The translations under genes were made by a program, and so were the position numbers. A stretch of DNA of 64,000 nucleotides from Bacillus hominis (GTDB lineage: Bacteria; Bacillota; Bacilli; Bacillales; Bacillaceae_G), in contig NZ_BOQD01000007.1 in the NCBI RefSeq assembly GCF_018332515.1, forward strand, positions 1 to 64,000, given 5' to 3'. A model generated the notes under the pieces. That model searched no databases. It was not told the origin of the DNA and saw nothing but the letters and a program-made list of their open reading frames with translations. Shown one piece after another: positions 43,156-52,816 of this stretch (position 1 is its first letter; each line of letters begins with the position of its first letter).

Positions 43156-44244
43156 ATGGAAACGACTGTAAAAAAACAAAAGAAAAACCTAGAGACAAAG
43201 AAACCATCAATTTACTCTTTACAACTTCATGAAATGCAAGATTGGTTAAAGGAACAAGAAGAACCTAAATTCCGTGCAGGACAAATTTTTGATTGGCTAT
43301 ATAAAAAACGTGTAAAAAATTATGAGGATATGTCGAACCTTTCTAAAGGATTACGCGATAAATTGTCGAATTCCTTTGATATTACTACTTTAAATACATT
43401 GGTAAAACAAACATCTTCTGATGGAACAATTAAATTCTTATTCCAATTATATGATGGTTATTCTATTGAAACAGTGTTAATGCGACATGAATATGGAAAT
43501 TCTATTTGTGTAACAACACAGGTGGGTTGCCGCATTGGTTGTACGTTCTGTGCATCTACACTTGGTGGGCTAAAACGAAACTTAGAGGCTGGAGAAATTG
43601 TAGCACAAGTAGTAGAAGTGCAACGCGCGCTTGATGAAACAGCCGAACGTGTAAGTTCTCTTGTTGTTATGGGAATTGGAGAACCATTTGATAACTACGA
43701 TAATTTAATGGGATTTTTACGCATCACTAACCATGAAAAAGGACTTCATATTGGTGCGAGACATATGACAGTTTCAACAAGCGGAATTGTTCCAAAAATT
43801 TATAAGTTCGCTGAAGAAGATATGCAAATCAATTTTGCGATTTCATTGCATGCTGCAAATACAGAGTTACGTTCAAAATTAATGCCGATTAACCGTGCTT
43901 ATAAGCTACCTGATTTAATGGAAGCTGTTAAATACTATGTAAATAGAACAGGGCGTCGTATTACATTTGAATATGGCTTATTTGGAGGAGAAAATGACCA
44001 AGTTGAGCACGCTGAAGAACTTGCTGCGCTCTTAAAAGGTGTAAAATGTCATGTGAACTTAATTCCGGTAAACTACGTGCCAGAACGTGATTATGTACGT
44101 ACGCCACGAGAGCAAATTTTCTTATTTGAAAAGACGCTAAAAGATCGTGGAGTGAATGTAACAATTCGCCGTGAACAAGGTCATGATATTGATGCAGCCT
44201 GCGGTCAGTTGCGTGCAAAGGAGCGCAAAGAAGAGACGAGGTGA
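43156..44244 (+). CDS. rlmN: Dual-specificity RNA methyltransferase RlmN
   Basis: Radical SAM enzyme that makes m2A at 23S rRNA A2503 and in certain tRNAs. The 362-aa product has the iron-sulfur CxxxCxxC cluster at C125, C129 and C132 ([13 protein letters not shown]), the [14 protein letters not shown] stretch and a C-terminal catalytic cysteine in [10 protein letters not shown]. It starts four bases after rsmB with AGAAGGTG as the likely ribosome site. Confidence 0.96.
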   Translation: METTVKKQKKNLETKKPSIYSLQLHEMQDWLKEQEEPKFRAGQIFDWLYKKRVKNYEDMSNLSKGLRDKLSNSFDITTLNTLVKQTSSDGTIKFLFQLYDGYSIETVLMRHEYGNSICVTTQVGCRIGCTFCASTLGGLKRNLEAGEIVAQVVEVQRALDETAERVSSLVVMGIGEPFDNYDNLMGFLRITNHEKGLHIGARHMTVSTSGIVPKIYKFAEEDMQINFAISLHAANTELRSKLMPINRAYKLPDLMEAVKYYVNRTGRRITFEYGLFGGENDQVEHAEELAALLKGVKCHVNLIPVNYVPERDYVRTPREQIFLFEKTLKDRGVNVTIRREQGHDIDAACGQLRAKERKEETR

Positions 44245-44248
44245 CGAG

Positions 44249-45001
44249 ATGAAAGCCGTGTTTCTATCGGATAAAGGGAAAGTTCGTCAACATAATGAAG
44301 ATAGTGCAGGAGTTTTTCACAATTTAGATGGAAATATTTTAGCGGTAGTAGCAGATGGAATGGGAGGTCATCGAGCTGGCGATGTAGCTAGCTCGATGGC
44401 TATTCAATTATTCCATGATTATTGGAAGCAAACGCATAATATGAATGAGCCTAAAAAGGTAGAAAAGTGGTTACATACTAACGTTGGAATTATTAATGAG
44501 CGCATATATGCTTACTCTAAGCAGCATGTAGAATGTAATGGCATGGGAACAACGGTTATCGTAGCGATTTGTACACCTAGTTTTGTAACAATAGGTCATA
44601 TAGGAGATAGTCGTTGTTATATGGTATCAGAGGGAGAAATATCGCTTGTAACGGAAGATCACTCACTTGTAAATGAACTTGTTAGGCACGGTGAAATTTC
44701 AAAAGAAGATGCAGAATATCACCCGAAAAAGAATGTTCTGTTAAGAGCGTTAGGAACAGAAGAAAAAGTCGGACTAGATGTTAAAACATTGGTGCTCGAA
44801 GAAGACGATCAATTGCTTCTTTGCTCTGATGGATTGTCTAACAAAGTCCCTATGGCTGATATGCAACAAATTTTACAATTGAATGAACAGCTCGAGGTGA
44901 AGGGAGAGCATCTCATTCAATTAGCAAATGATCGTGGTGGAGAAGATAATATCACCCTCGTTATTATTGATTATGCGGATTCGACAAACGAAAGTAGGTG
45001 A
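44249..45001 (+). CDS. prpC: PP2C-type protein phosphatase PrpC
   Basis: Serine/threonine phosphatase that opposes PrkC. The 250-aa product has the PPM metal-binding motifs: [35 protein letters not shown] and [10 protein letters not shown] chose ATG 44249 (GACGAGGTG just upstream). The open frame back to 44171 overlaps rlmN and lacks family similarity. It is directly followed by prkC, as in B. subtilis. Confidence 0.96.
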   Translation: MKAVFLSDKGKVRQHNEDSAGVFHNLDGNILAVVADGMGGHRAGDVASSMAIQLFHDYWKQTHNMNEPKKVEKWLHTNVGIINERIYAYSKQHVECNGMGTTVIVAICTPSFVTIGHIGDSRCYMVSEGEISLVTEDHSLVNELVRHGEISKEDAEYHPKKNVLLRALGTEEKVGLDVKTLVLEEDDQLLLCSDGLSNKVPMADMQQILQLNEQLEVKGEHLIQLANDRGGEDNITLVIIDYADSTNESR

Positions 45002-45009
45002 AGTGCAAC

Positions 45010-46983
45010 GTGCTGATTGGAAAACGCTTAAATGACCGTTATAAGCTGCTGAAAATGATTGGCGGTGGAGGAATGGCCAATGTATATTTAGCTCATGATG
45101 ATATACTCGGTCGAGATGTAGCGGTAAAAATATTAAGACTCGACTATTCAAATAATGAAGAGTTTATTAAACGTTTCCATCGAGAAGCGCAATCTGTTAC
45201 AACGTTGTCGCATCCAAATATTGTGAATATGTATGATGTTGGGGAAGAGGATGGTATATATTATCTTGTAATGGAATATGTACCTGGGCGAACATTGAAG
45301 CAATACGTAATTGATCGAGGGATGTTACCGATAGGAGAAGCTCTTGATATAATGGAGCAGTTAACGTCCGCCATGGCACACGCCCATCATTTTGAGATTG
45401 TGCATCGCGATATTAAACCGCACAATATTTTGATTCGAGATGACGGAGTAGTCAAAGTAACAGACTTTGGAATTGCGACAGCTACAAGTGCAGCAACGAT
45501 TACACATACAAATTCGGTGCTCGGTTCGGTGCATTATTTATCACCAGAACAAGCGCGCGGCGGTATAGCGAATAAACAATCAGATATTTATTCACTTGGG
45601 ATTGTTATGTTTGAATTGTTAACAGGAAGACAACCGTTCTCTGGTGAATCTGCTGTTGCAATTGCGTTAAAACATTTACAAAATGAAATGCCATCTCCAA
45701 AAAGATGGAATGAAAATATTCCACAAAGTGTTGAAAATATTATATTAAAGGCAACTGCGAAAGATCCGTTTCATCGATATCAATCTGCAAACGCGATGAA
45801 ACGAGATATTGAAACAGCACTATACCCAGAACGAATAAATGAGCAACCATTTTACATACCAGAAGATATGGAAGCGACGAAAGCGATTCCAATTATTCAA
45901 CAAGAACAACTATTTCAAAATGTAAGTGATGAAACGATTGTATTAAAAGGAAGTAAAGTAGATGAACAAGTAAGAAAAGAAGAAACCGAATCAGGTAAGA
46001 AGAAAAAACGAAGTAATAAATGGCTGAAAGTTTTAATTACAACATTTTTACTTTTAGCGATAGGGATAACCTTAGCACTTACTGTTATTCCAGGCTTCTT
46101 TATTCCGAAAGATGTGAAGGTTCCTGATGTGGCTGGAATGAAATATACGACAGCTGTAAATACATTAGTTGAAAAAGGGTTTGAAGTTACTGAACCTAAT
46201 CTTGTATATACAGATGATGTTGAAGCCGGAAAAGTGATAAAAACAGATCCTATAGCAGGAAGAGTAGTGAAAGAAAACTCTAAAATTACTATCTATCAAT
46301 CAGGTGGGAAAAAGAAAAGTAAGATGCGTGATTTGACAGGAAAAGATTTCGAGAGTATAAGAGCTGAGTTAGAAGAAAAATATAAACAAGTTACAATAAA
46401 TTATATTGAAAATGATAAGCCGAAAGGTGAAATTGTAGAGCAAATACCAACGCCTGATCAAATGGTTATAGAGGCGGAACAAGAACTGAAAATTTGGGTA
46501 AGTAAAGGACCTTATCAAATAAGACCAGGTGATTTTTCAGGATGGACTGAAAATAGTGTAAAAGGTTATTTAAATGAAAGAAAGCTTGTTTCTGATATAA
46601 AAAGAGAGTATTCAGATACGATTGATAAAGGCCTTGTTATTTCACAGTTACCAAAGCCTGGGACGCCTTTGAAAGAAGGAGATAAAGTATCGGTTGTTAT
46701 CTCCGATGGTCCGAAGCCTAAAGTGACGAAAACGGTAAAAGTGGATAACATTTCTATCCCATATGAAGCTTCTGCAACAGGTGAGAAAAAGCCCCAAACA
46801 ATAGAAATTTATAAAGAAGATATGCAGCAAAAAATGGATAAACCAGTTGAAACGAGAACAATTACTGAGTCAGCGATTATTTCTTTAGAATTTGTAATTC
46901 AAGAAGGTGCAAAGGGACACTATAAAATTGTCCGAGATGGAGTAACGATTATCGACAAGGAAGTACCATATCCAGCTCAATAA
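45010..46983 (+). CDS. prkC: PrkC, PASTA-domain serine/threonine kinase
   Basis: Membrane kinase that senses muropeptides and signals spore germination and stationary-phase responses. The 657-aa product has a Hanks-type kinase domain (GGGGMANVY loop, K40, [11 protein letters not shown]), a linker, a single membrane helix ([20 protein letters not shown], about residue 335) and three extracellular PASTA repeats followed by a C-terminal domain. I chose GTG 45010 (starts MLIGKRL as in B. subtilis, AGGTG upstream). GTG 44998 overlaps the prpC stop and its own ribosome site. Confidence 0.96.
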   Translation: MLIGKRLNDRYKLLKMIGGGGMANVYLAHDDILGRDVAVKILRLDYSNNEEFIKRFHREAQSVTTLSHPNIVNMYDVGEEDGIYYLVMEYVPGRTLKQYVIDRGMLPIGEALDIMEQLTSAMAHAHHFEIVHRDIKPHNILIRDDGVVKVTDFGIATATSAATITHTNSVLGSVHYLSPEQARGGIANKQSDIYSLGIVMFELLTGRQPFSGESAVAIALKHLQNEMPSPKRWNENIPQSVENIILKATAKDPFHRYQSANAMKRDIETALYPERINEQPFYIPEDMEATKAIPIIQQEQLFQNVSDETIVLKGSKVDEQVRKEETESGKKKKRSNKWLKVLITTFLLLAIGITLALTVIPGFFIPKDVKVPDVAGMKYTTAVNTLVEKGFEVTEPNLVYTDDVEAGKVIKTDPIAGRVVKENSKITIYQSGGKKKSKMRDLTGKDFESIRAELEEKYKQVTINYIENDKPKGEIVEQIPTPDQMVIEAEQELKIWVSKGPYQIRPGDFSGWTENSVKGYLNERKLVSDIKREYSDTIDKGLVISQLPKPGTPLKEGDKVSVVISDGPKPKVTKTVKVDNISIPYEASATGEKKPQTIEIYKEDMQQKMDKPVETRTITESAIISLEFVIQEGAKGHYKIVRDGVTIIDKEVPYPAQ

Positions 46984-47026
46984 TAGTAAAATCCATCGTC
47001 CTTATATAGAAGATGGATTTTATTAC
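46984..47026 (+). terminator. Terminator-like hairpin after prkC
   Basis: AAAATCCATC (46988-46997) pairs with GATGGATTTT (47012-47021) across a 14-base loop, followed by ATTACTCTTG. The T-run is part of the stem. Confidence 0.65.
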
Positions 47027-47030
47027 TCTT

Positions 47031-47069
47031 GCCTGTTATGCTGTCTACATCGTGGACTGTATAACAGGC
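47031..47069. repeat. Long hairpin between prkC and rsgA
   Basis: GCCTGTTATGC (47031-47041) with GTCTAC pairs with GTGGAC then GTATAACAGGC (to 47069): an 18-pair stem with one mismatch, two G-U pairs and an ATC loop. No T-run lies on either strand, so it is not an ordinary terminator. Unknown role. Confidence 0.6.
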
Positions 47070-47253
47070 AAAAATATATGATTCAAAAAGCTGTAAAAGT
47101 GATACTGTTGTAAATAATATTTCAAATTTGATGGTAGATTAAATATATGAACCTGGGTATATATTTGGTGGGTTTTGAAATAATTGCTTAAAGAACTCTA
47201 GTCTATTCATATTTAATTGCAGTTTCATTTTATACAAAATAAAGGAGAATTAT

Positions 47254-48135
47254 ATGCCAGAAGGAAAAATTGTAAAAGCTCTAAGTGGGTTTTATTATGT
47301 ACAGAATGAGGAAGGGATTACACAATGTCGCGGGCGTGGTGTATTTAGAAAGAATAAAATTACGCCACTTGTAGGAGACCAAGTTGTTTTTCAAGCAGAT
47401 AATCCGAGTGAAGGTTATGTGTTAGAAGTATTTGATCGAAAAAATGAACTTGTTAGACCTCCTATTGCTAATGTTGATCAAGCTATTCTTGTTTTCTCTG
47501 CAGTAGAACCAGATTTTAATCCAGGACTGTTAGATCGATTTTTAGTATTGATTGAATATCATAACATTAAACCGATTATTTGTATTAGTAAGATGGATTT
47601 AGTAGATGAAAAAATGAGAGAAACTGTTGAATCTTATGCAAATGATTATCGTGAAATGGGTTATGATGTGTTGTTTACTTCTATAAATACATCGGAAAGT
47701 ATTGATATTCTGAAACCATTCTTAGAAGGTTGTATTTCCGTCGTTGCAGGCCAATCTGGTGTTGGGAAATCTTCCATGCTAAACGTATTACGCCCAGATT
47801 TAGAGTTGAAAACTAATGATATTTCTTCACATTTAGGGCGTGGAAAGCATACGACAAGACACGTGGAATTAATTACAGTTGGAAGCGGACTTGTTGCGGA
47901 TACACCTGGTTTTAGTTCGCTTGATTTCATAGATATAGAGGTAGAAGACCTTACATATTGTTTTCCAGAGTTGAAAGAAGCGAGCCAATACTGTAAATTT
48001 AGAGGGTGTACACACCTTGTTGAACCGAAATGTGCAGTGAAAGCTGCGGTTGAAGAAGGGAAGATTACCGAATATCGTTATAAGAATTACAAACAATTCG
48101 TAGAAGAAATTAGAGAGAGAAAGCCGAGGTATTAG
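47254..48135 (+). CDS. rsgA: Ribosome small-subunit GTPase RsgA (CpgA/YloQ)
   Basis: Circularly permuted GTPase for late 30S maturation. The 293-aa product has an N-terminal OB fold and GTPase motifs in permuted order: G4 SKMDLVD, G5, then G1 [12 protein letters not shown] and G3 DTPGFSS. The zinc domain has [15 protein letters not shown]. subtilis CpgA is a PrkC substrate and both genes sit together there. AAAGGAG precedes ATG 47254. rpe follows after two bases. Confidence 0.96.
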   Translation: MPEGKIVKALSGFYYVQNEEGITQCRGRGVFRKNKITPLVGDQVVFQADNPSEGYVLEVFDRKNELVRPPIANVDQAILVFSAVEPDFNPGLLDRFLVLIEYHNIKPIICISKMDLVDEKMRETVESYANDYREMGYDVLFTSINTSESIDILKPFLEGCISVVAGQSGVGKSSMLNVLRPDLELKTNDISSHLGRGKHTTRHVELITVGSGLVADTPGFSSLDFIDIEVEDLTYCFPELKEASQYCKFRGCTHLVEPKCAVKAAVEEGKITEYRYKNYKQFVEEIRERKPRY

Positions 48136-48137
48136 TC

Positions 48138-48782
48138 ATGATTAAAATTGCACCATCGATTTTATCAGCAGATTTTTCAAGATTAGGGGAAGAGATTAAA
48201 GATGTAGAAAAAGGCGGAGCTGACTACATTCACGTCGATGTAATGGATGGACATTTCGTACCAAATATTACGATTGGACCATTAATTGTAGAAGCAATCC
48301 GTCCGATTACATCATTACCGTTAGATGTACATTTAATGATTGAAAATCCTGATAACTATATCCCAACTTTCGCAAAAGCGGGAGCTGATATTATTACTGT
48401 CCATGTAGAAGCTTGTCCACATTTACATCGTACAATTCAGTTAATTAAATCTCATGACATTAAAGCGGGAGTTGTATTAAATCCACATACTCCAGTTTCA
48501 ACGATTGAGCATGTATTAGAAGATATAGATATGGTATTACTTATGACAGTAAATCCTGGATTTGGTGGACAGAAGTTTATTCATTCTGTATTACCGAAAA
48601 TCAAACAAGTTGCAGAAATGGTTAAAGAGCGAAATCTAGAAGTGGAAATTGAAGTTGATGGTGGTGTCAACGCTGAAACGGCAAGACTTTGTATTGAAGC
48701 AGGAGCGAATGTTCTTGTAGCTGGATCAGCAGTATACAATCAAAAAGACCGCGGTGAAGCAATTCGTGTAATTCGTGGATAA
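48138..48782 (+). CDS. rpe: Ribulose-phosphate 3-epimerase
   Basis: Converts ribulose 5-phosphate and xylulose 5-phosphate in the pentose phosphate pathway. The 214-aa barrel protein has [13 protein letters not shown], the metal-binding [27 protein letters not shown] and EVDGGVN. It is transcribed with rsgA. A terminator lies between it and thiN. Confidence 0.97.
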   Translation: MIKIAPSILSADFSRLGEEIKDVEKGGADYIHVDVMDGHFVPNITIGPLIVEAIRPITSLPLDVHLMIENPDNYIPTFAKAGADIITVHVEACPHLHRTIQLIKSHDIKAGVVLNPHTPVSTIEHVLEDIDMVLLMTVNPGFGGQKFIHSVLPKIKQVAEMVKERNLEVEIEVDGGVNAETARLCIEAGANVLVAGSAVYNQKDRGEAIRVIRG

Positions 48783-48869
48783 AGAATGAACGAACCTTTA
48801 TCCTAGTGAAGTCTCTAGTTTATTAAGATTTCACTATTTATACATGTTAGAGTGGCAAATAAGGAGAGA

Positions 48870-48903
48870 GGCAATCTACCGAATGGCAGATTGCCTTTTT
48901 ACA
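48870..48903 (+). terminator. Terminator between rpe and thiN
   Basis: GGCAATCT (48870-48877) pairs with AGATTGCC (48888-48895), then TTTTT. It ends the rpe transcript about 20 bases before thiN; no clear promoter lies between it and thiN. Confidence 0.85.
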
Positions 48904-48921
48904 ATAGAAGGGGAAGGAAAA

Positions 48922-49563
48922 ATGATTATTCATATTTTAGCGGGAGGCCCTGCAGAATACTGTGCAGATTTTTCTCGATATGAAAATGAAGAAGTAGTGT
49001 GGGCGGCAGTTGATAGAGGAGTGTACCATTTGTTAAAAAGAGGAATCACTCCGGCTGCTGCGTTTGGGGATTATGATTCAGTTACTGATGATGAATTAGC
49101 ATGGATGAGACAGCAGACAAATGAATTACATATTGTCCCGCGAGAAAAAGATCAAACAGATTTAGAAATTGCAATTAGCTGGGCTTTAGAACAGAAACCA
49201 AAATTAATTCGTATTTTTGGTGCTACTGGTGGAAGGCTTGATCACGGTTTAGCGAATATACAGATGCTTTTAAAGGGATTAGAAGCACAGATAGAAATGT
49301 GTATTGTGGATAATAAAAATGAGATAATGGTGAAAAAGATAGGTGCATATATAATTGAAGGAAATGAACATTTTCCGTATGTATCATTTGTACCAGTTAC
49401 TGAAAGGGTAGAAGGCATTACACTTCAAGGCTTTAAGTACCCTCTTACTAATAAAACAATAGAGTGGGGATCGACACTTTGTATTAGTAATGAACTCATT
49501 GAGGAAAAAGGTACTTTTTCATTTACCTCTGGCATATTAATGATGATAAGAAGCACTGATTGA
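48922..49563 (+). CDS. thiN: Thiamine pyrophosphokinase
   Basis: Transfers pyrophosphate from ATP to thiamine to make TPP. The 213-aa product (B. subtilis ThiN is 214) has GGPAEYCADF, the DRGVYHLLKRGITPAAAFGDYDS metal/thiamine region (in part), REKDQTDLEIAI and GATGGRLDH. I chose ATG 48922 with GGGAAGG upstream; the frame opening at 48844 reads through the terminator hairpin. No TPP riboswitch is visible in front of it. Confidence 0.95.
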   Translation: MIIHILAGGPAEYCADFSRYENEEVVWAAVDRGVYHLLKRGITPAAAFGDYDSVTDDELAWMRQQTNELHIVPREKDQTDLEIAISWALEQKPKLIRIFGATGGRLDHGLANIQMLLKGLEAQIEMCIVDNKNEIMVKKIGAYIIEGNEHFPYVSFVPVTERVEGITLQGFKYPLTNKTIEWGSTLCISNELIEEKGTFSFTSGILMMIRSTD

Positions 49564-49586
49564 AGAAACAATTTTGCTCCTTGCAT

Positions 49587-49594
49587 CATATAGT
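49587..49594 (+). promoter_or_regulatory. Possible SigmaE -10 element for spoVM
   Basis: CATATAGT fits the SigmaE -10 pattern CATANNNT and would start transcription about 30 bases before spoVM. The -35 is not clear. B. subtilis spoVM is SigmaE dependent. Confidence 0.35.
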
Positions 49595-49629
49595 GAACAA
49601 GTGGAGTAATGGGGATTAGGAGGGAAACC

Positions 49630-49710
49630 ATGAGATTTTATACAATTAAGTTACCTAAATTTCTTGGTGGAATTGTTCGTGCGATGTTAAATACCTTCAA
49701 AAAAGACTAA
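49630..49710 (+). CDS. spoVM: SpoVM, 26-residue spore-coat anchoring peptide
   Basis: Amphipathic 26-aa peptide that marks the curved forespore membrane and recruits SpoIVA for coat and cortex assembly. The sequence (MRFYTIKLPKFLGG, then IVRAMLNTFKKD) keeps proline 9, which is important for curvature sensing in B. subtilis. AGGAGGG lies 5 bases before the ATG. It lies between thiN and the rpmB terminator, the same place as in B. subtilis. Confidence 0.95.
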   Translation: MRFYTIKLPKFLGGIVRAMLNTFKKD

Positions 49711-49740
49711 AAAAAGCACCTATTACCGGTGCTTTTTCCA
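49711..49740 (+). terminator. Terminator after spoVM
   Basis: AAAAAGCACC (49711-49720) pairs with GGTGCTTTTT (49728-49737), immediately after the spoVM stop. Confidence 0.9.
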
Positions 49741-49750
49741 TTGGTATAAT

Positions 49751-49783
49751 AAAAAAAGAGCCTAGCGGCTCTTTTTTTTATTA
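49751..49783 (-). terminator. Terminator of rpmB
   Basis: AAAAAGAGCC pairs with GGCTCTTTTT around TAGC; T-runs on both strands. On the minus strand it follows the rpmB stop. Confidence 0.88.
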
Positions 49784-49972
49784 TTAAACACGTTCGATTT
49801 TGCCAGATTTTAATGCTCTAGCAGAAACGTAAACACGTTGAACTTTTCCGTCGATGCGTACGCGAACTTTTTGAAGGTTAGCGCCCCATTTACGTTTTGT
49901 AGCGTTCATTGCGTGAGAACGAGAGTTACCAGAACGAGCTTTTCTTCCAGTGATAGCACAAACACGAGCCAT
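49784..49972 (-). CDS. rpmB: 50S ribosomal protein L28
   Basis: A 62-aa L28, same length as in B. subtilis. It begins [16 protein letters not shown] and contains [20 protein letters not shown] (in part) and [14 protein letters not shown]. It has a single cysteine and so is the form without a zinc knuckle. GGGAGGGAAAT precedes the minus-strand ATG. It is divergent from yloU-fakA, as in B. subtilis. Confidence 0.97.
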
Positions 49973-50053
49973 TTATATTTCCCTCCCTTAACTACCGTAA
50001 CATACGTAATTTTTCAATGTTAGTCTTTTATGCGATGCTAAAAACACTACTAT

Positions 50054-50082
50054 AATTTAACACAACTAAAAAGAGAATGCAA
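50054..50082 (-). promoter_or_regulatory. SigA promoter of rpmB
   Basis: On the minus strand TTGCAT (50082-50077), a 17-bp spacer, then TAAATT (50059-50054). Confidence 0.6.
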
Positions 50083-50096
50083 CACCGTAGGAAAAA

Positions 50097-50167
50097 GAAA
50101 TCAAGAAAAAATACTTGACACTATATGTCAATGAAGAAAAGGTGAAATCAAGAAAAATTGCTTGACA
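50097..50167 (+). repeat. 24-bp direct repeat with -35-like boxes upstream of yloU
   Basis: Two near-identical 24-bp units (50097-50120 and 50144-50167), 47 bp apart, each start GAAATCAAGAAAAA and end CTTGACA. Only the second has a downstream TATAAT (50188-50193), 20 bp away. The whole 378-bp rpmB-yloU gap holds these, the rpmB promoter and nothing else I can identify. Confidence 0.6.
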
Positions 50168-50350
50168 TACTATAGTGGTACATGTTGTATAATAACAATG
50201 GACTATTTTGCTCATCATAAAAAAGTGTAATTAAAAACATAAAATATGAGAGTGAAAAAGAAAGAACGATGGAATTTTCTTTAAAAAGATTATATGATAG
50301 TAACTAAAGTAGTCTAGCTCACTTTCACCATTTATGAAGGGGGAAACGAG

Positions 50351-50713
50351 ATGTCAATTGAAATTAAAACGAAGTACGGTCAAATTGATATTAGTACAGA
50401 TGTAATTGCAACAATTGCTGGAGGTGCCGCAGTAGATTGCTACGGTATCGTAGGTATGGCATCAAAAAATCAGTTAAAAGATGGATTAACAGACATTTTA
50501 CGAAAAGAAAACTTCACTAGAGGCGTTATTGTTCGTAAAGATGAAGATGAAGTACATATTGATATGTATATTATTGTGAGCTATGGTACGAAAATTTCAG
50601 AAGTAGCACATAACGTGCAGACTAAAGTGAAATATACATTAGATCAAACTGTAGGACTAGCAGTAGATTCTGTAAACATCTACGTACAAGGAGTTAAAGT
50701 AATAAACTTGTAA
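50351..50713 (+). CDS. yloU: Asp23/Gls24-family protein YloU
   Basis: A 120-aa Asp23/Gls24 family protein, often associated with the cell envelope; function unknown. It has the family start EIKTKYGQIDISTDVIATIAGGAA (in part) and the VDMYIIVSYG-like strand (HIDMYIIVSYGTKISEVA). AAGGGGG precedes ATG 50351. It is co-transcribed with fakA, a common pairing in Firmicutes. Confidence 0.93.
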   Translation: MSIEIKTKYGQIDISTDVIATIAGGAAVDCYGIVGMASKNQLKDGLTDILRKENFTRGVIVRKDEDEVHIDMYIIVSYGTKISEVAHNVQTKVKYTLDQTVGLAVDSVNIYVQGVKVINL

Positions 50714-50735
50714 TGTGCATTAAGGAGGAAAATCT

Positions 50736-52412
50736 GTGTCAATTCAAAAAATTGATGGAAAACGTTTATCACAAATGATCATGCAAGGAGCCAATAATTT
50801 AACAAATAATGTTCAGCTTGTTGATGCATTAAACGTATTTCCAGTTCCAGATGGCGATACCGGTACAAACATGAACTTATCAATGACTTCAGGCGCACGT
50901 GAAGTGAAAGCAAATCCTTCACAGCATGCTGGTAAAGTCGGCGTAAGTTTAGCCAAAGGATTATTAATGGGAGCTCGTGGTAACTCTGGGGTTATTTTAT
51001 CTCAGTTATTCCGTGGTTTCTCTAAATCCATTGAACAAAAAGAAGAATTAACGACAGTTGATTTTGCGGCAGCTTTAGAAGCTGGAGTAGAGGCAGCTTA
51101 CAAAGCGGTTATGAAACCAATTGAAGGAACGATTTTAACGGTTGCAAGAGAAACGGGTAAATATGCAGTGACAGTTGCGAAAAAACAGCGCGACTTTGTT
51201 TTGTTTATGGAAGACGTTGTAAAAGAAGCAAACGCATCGTTAAATCGTACGCCAGATTTATTACCTGTATTAAAACAAGTTGGCGTTGTAGATAGCGGTG
51301 GTAAAGGTCTTGTTGTTGTATATGAAGGATTTTTAGCTGACTTAAAAGGAGAAAAGATTTCTTCTAATGTGCCTGCCCAACCATCTATGAATGACATGGT
51401 ACGCGCAGAACATCACCGTAGTGTACAAAGCCAATTGAGTACAGAAGATATTAAGTATGGATATTGTACGGAATTCATGGTGAAATTAGAGCCTGAAAAA
51501 ATGAAGGAACATAATTTCTCTGAACAAAAATTCCGTGAAGATATTAGTGTGTACGGAGATTCGCTACTTGTTGTATCGGATGATGAGGTTGTAAAGGTTC
51601 ATATTCACGCGGAACATCCTGGAGATCCTATGAACTATGGACAGCGTTACGGTAGTTTAATCAAGATTAAAGTAGAGAATATGCGTGAACAGCATACTGC
51701 TTTATTAGATGAGCCTACTATGATGCCTGAGCCAACTAGTCAGTCTAAAGAGAAACAACCGTACGGTATCGTAACTGTAGCTATGGGATCTGGTATTAAA
51801 ACTTTATTTGAGAGCATTGGCGCGACGAAAGTTATCGAGGGTGGCCAAACAATGAATCCAAGTACGGAGGATATTGTAAAGGCGATTGAAGAAGCGAATG
51901 CTGAAAAAATCATTATTTTACCGAACAACGGGAATATCGTGATGGCAGCAGAACAAGCAGCGTCAGTTGTAGAACAAGAAGTGATTGTAGTTCGTTCAAA
52001 AACAGTTCCTCAAGGTATGGCTGCAATGTTAGCATTTAATCCAGTTGGAACGTTAGAAGAGAATGAAGAAAACATGAAAGAAGCTTTATCTCATGTGAAA
52101 ACTGGTCAAATTACGTATGCTGTACGTGATACGGAAATTGATGGTGTAGCAATTCAAAAAGATGATTTCATGTGTATTGCAGATGGAAAAATCGTATCAA
52201 CAAATGCTGAAAAAGTAGGAGCTGCGAAGCAATTACTAGAAGCGCTTATTGATGAAGATTCTGAAATCGTAACGATTCTACAAGGTGAAGATGCGACTGA
52301 CGAAGAAGTAGCTGAGTTAGTTGAATTTGTAGAAGAGAATTTTGAAGATGCAGAAGTAGAAGTACATGCTGGAAACCAACCGGTATATTCTTTCATTTTC
52401 TCTGTAGAATAA
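50736..52412 (+). CDS. fakA: Fatty acid kinase catalytic subunit FakA (YloV)
   Basis: ATP-binding part of the kinase that phosphorylates fatty acids held by FakB proteins. The 558-aa product has an N-terminal DhaL/DAK2-like domain with the metal-binding VFPVPDGDTGTNMNLSM, a middle domain and a C-terminal FakB-interacting region. The GTG start at 50736 has AAGGAGGA 6 bases upstream. No fakB gene lies in the window. Confidence 0.94.
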   Translation: MSIQKIDGKRLSQMIMQGANNLTNNVQLVDALNVFPVPDGDTGTNMNLSMTSGAREVKANPSQHAGKVGVSLAKGLLMGARGNSGVILSQLFRGFSKSIEQKEELTTVDFAAALEAGVEAAYKAVMKPIEGTILTVARETGKYAVTVAKKQRDFVLFMEDVVKEANASLNRTPDLLPVLKQVGVVDSGGKGLVVVYEGFLADLKGEKISSNVPAQPSMNDMVRAEHHRSVQSQLSTEDIKYGYCTEFMVKLEPEKMKEHNFSEQKFREDISVYGDSLLVVSDDEVVKVHIHAEHPGDPMNYGQRYGSLIKIKVENMREQHTALLDEPTMMPEPTSQSKEKQPYGIVTVAMGSGIKTLFESIGATKVIEGGQTMNPSTEDIVKAIEEANAEKIIILPNNGNIVMAAEQAASVVEQEVIVVRSKTVPQGMAAMLAFNPVGTLEENEENMKEALSHVKTGQITYAVRDTEIDGVAIQKDDFMCIADGKIVSTNAEKVGAAKQLLEALIDEDSEIVTILQGEDATDEEVAELVEFVEENFEDAEVEVHAGNQPVYSFIFSVE

Positions 52413-52522
52413 GAAAAAATTCGGTTTGAAAATAAATGGGTTACTTACTTGCTAATGGATAAGAAGTAGTGATATGAAGTTTATTACTAGTTTTTATTCA
52501 AAAGGCTAGCATATTGATGATA

Positions 52523-52562
52523 GAAAAGAGCCTTGCTGCTAATAGTGAGGCTCTTTTCTACG
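52523..52562 (+). terminator. Terminator downstream of fakA
   Basis: GAAAAGAGCCT (52523-52533) pairs with AGGCTCTTTTC (52548-52558). It lies about 110 bases after the fakA stop. Confidence 0.75.
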
Positions 52563-52576
52563 TATTGTACAACTTT

Positions 52577-52682
52577 GTTTTATCCCGCATTAACTGCCCG
52601 TAAACGCCCGATTGGTGAAGGCTAATAATCAGTGAATGATGAACAAAACCCCCACTGATTATAGTTTCGCTTTATATAGAGG
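52577..52682 (+). repeat. Intergenic repeat, copy B
   Basis: Homologous to copy A at 2899-3038: TTTTATCCCGC, AACTGCCCGTAAACGCCCGA, TAATAATCAGT, CCACTGATTATAGTTT and CTTTATATAGAG. It forms a hairpin between ATCAGTG and CACTGAT. The 404-bp fakA-recG gap otherwise holds the terminator and no gene. In B. subtilis this position carries sdaAB and sdaAA. Confidence 0.65.
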
Positions 52683-52816
52683 GATTAGAGTAGTTTCTCT
52701 TAGAATGCCTATGATAGAATATATAAGGTGAAAGAGAGCGATTACAGATGTCAATGATGTTAATGGATAATCAATAGAATGAATCAAAGAAAATAATGTG
52801 ACGGAGCGTGAGAATT

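Noticed and set aside
48783-48921. TPP riboswitch in front of thiN
   Set aside because: No THI-box core sequences are visible; only a simple terminator hairpin is present.
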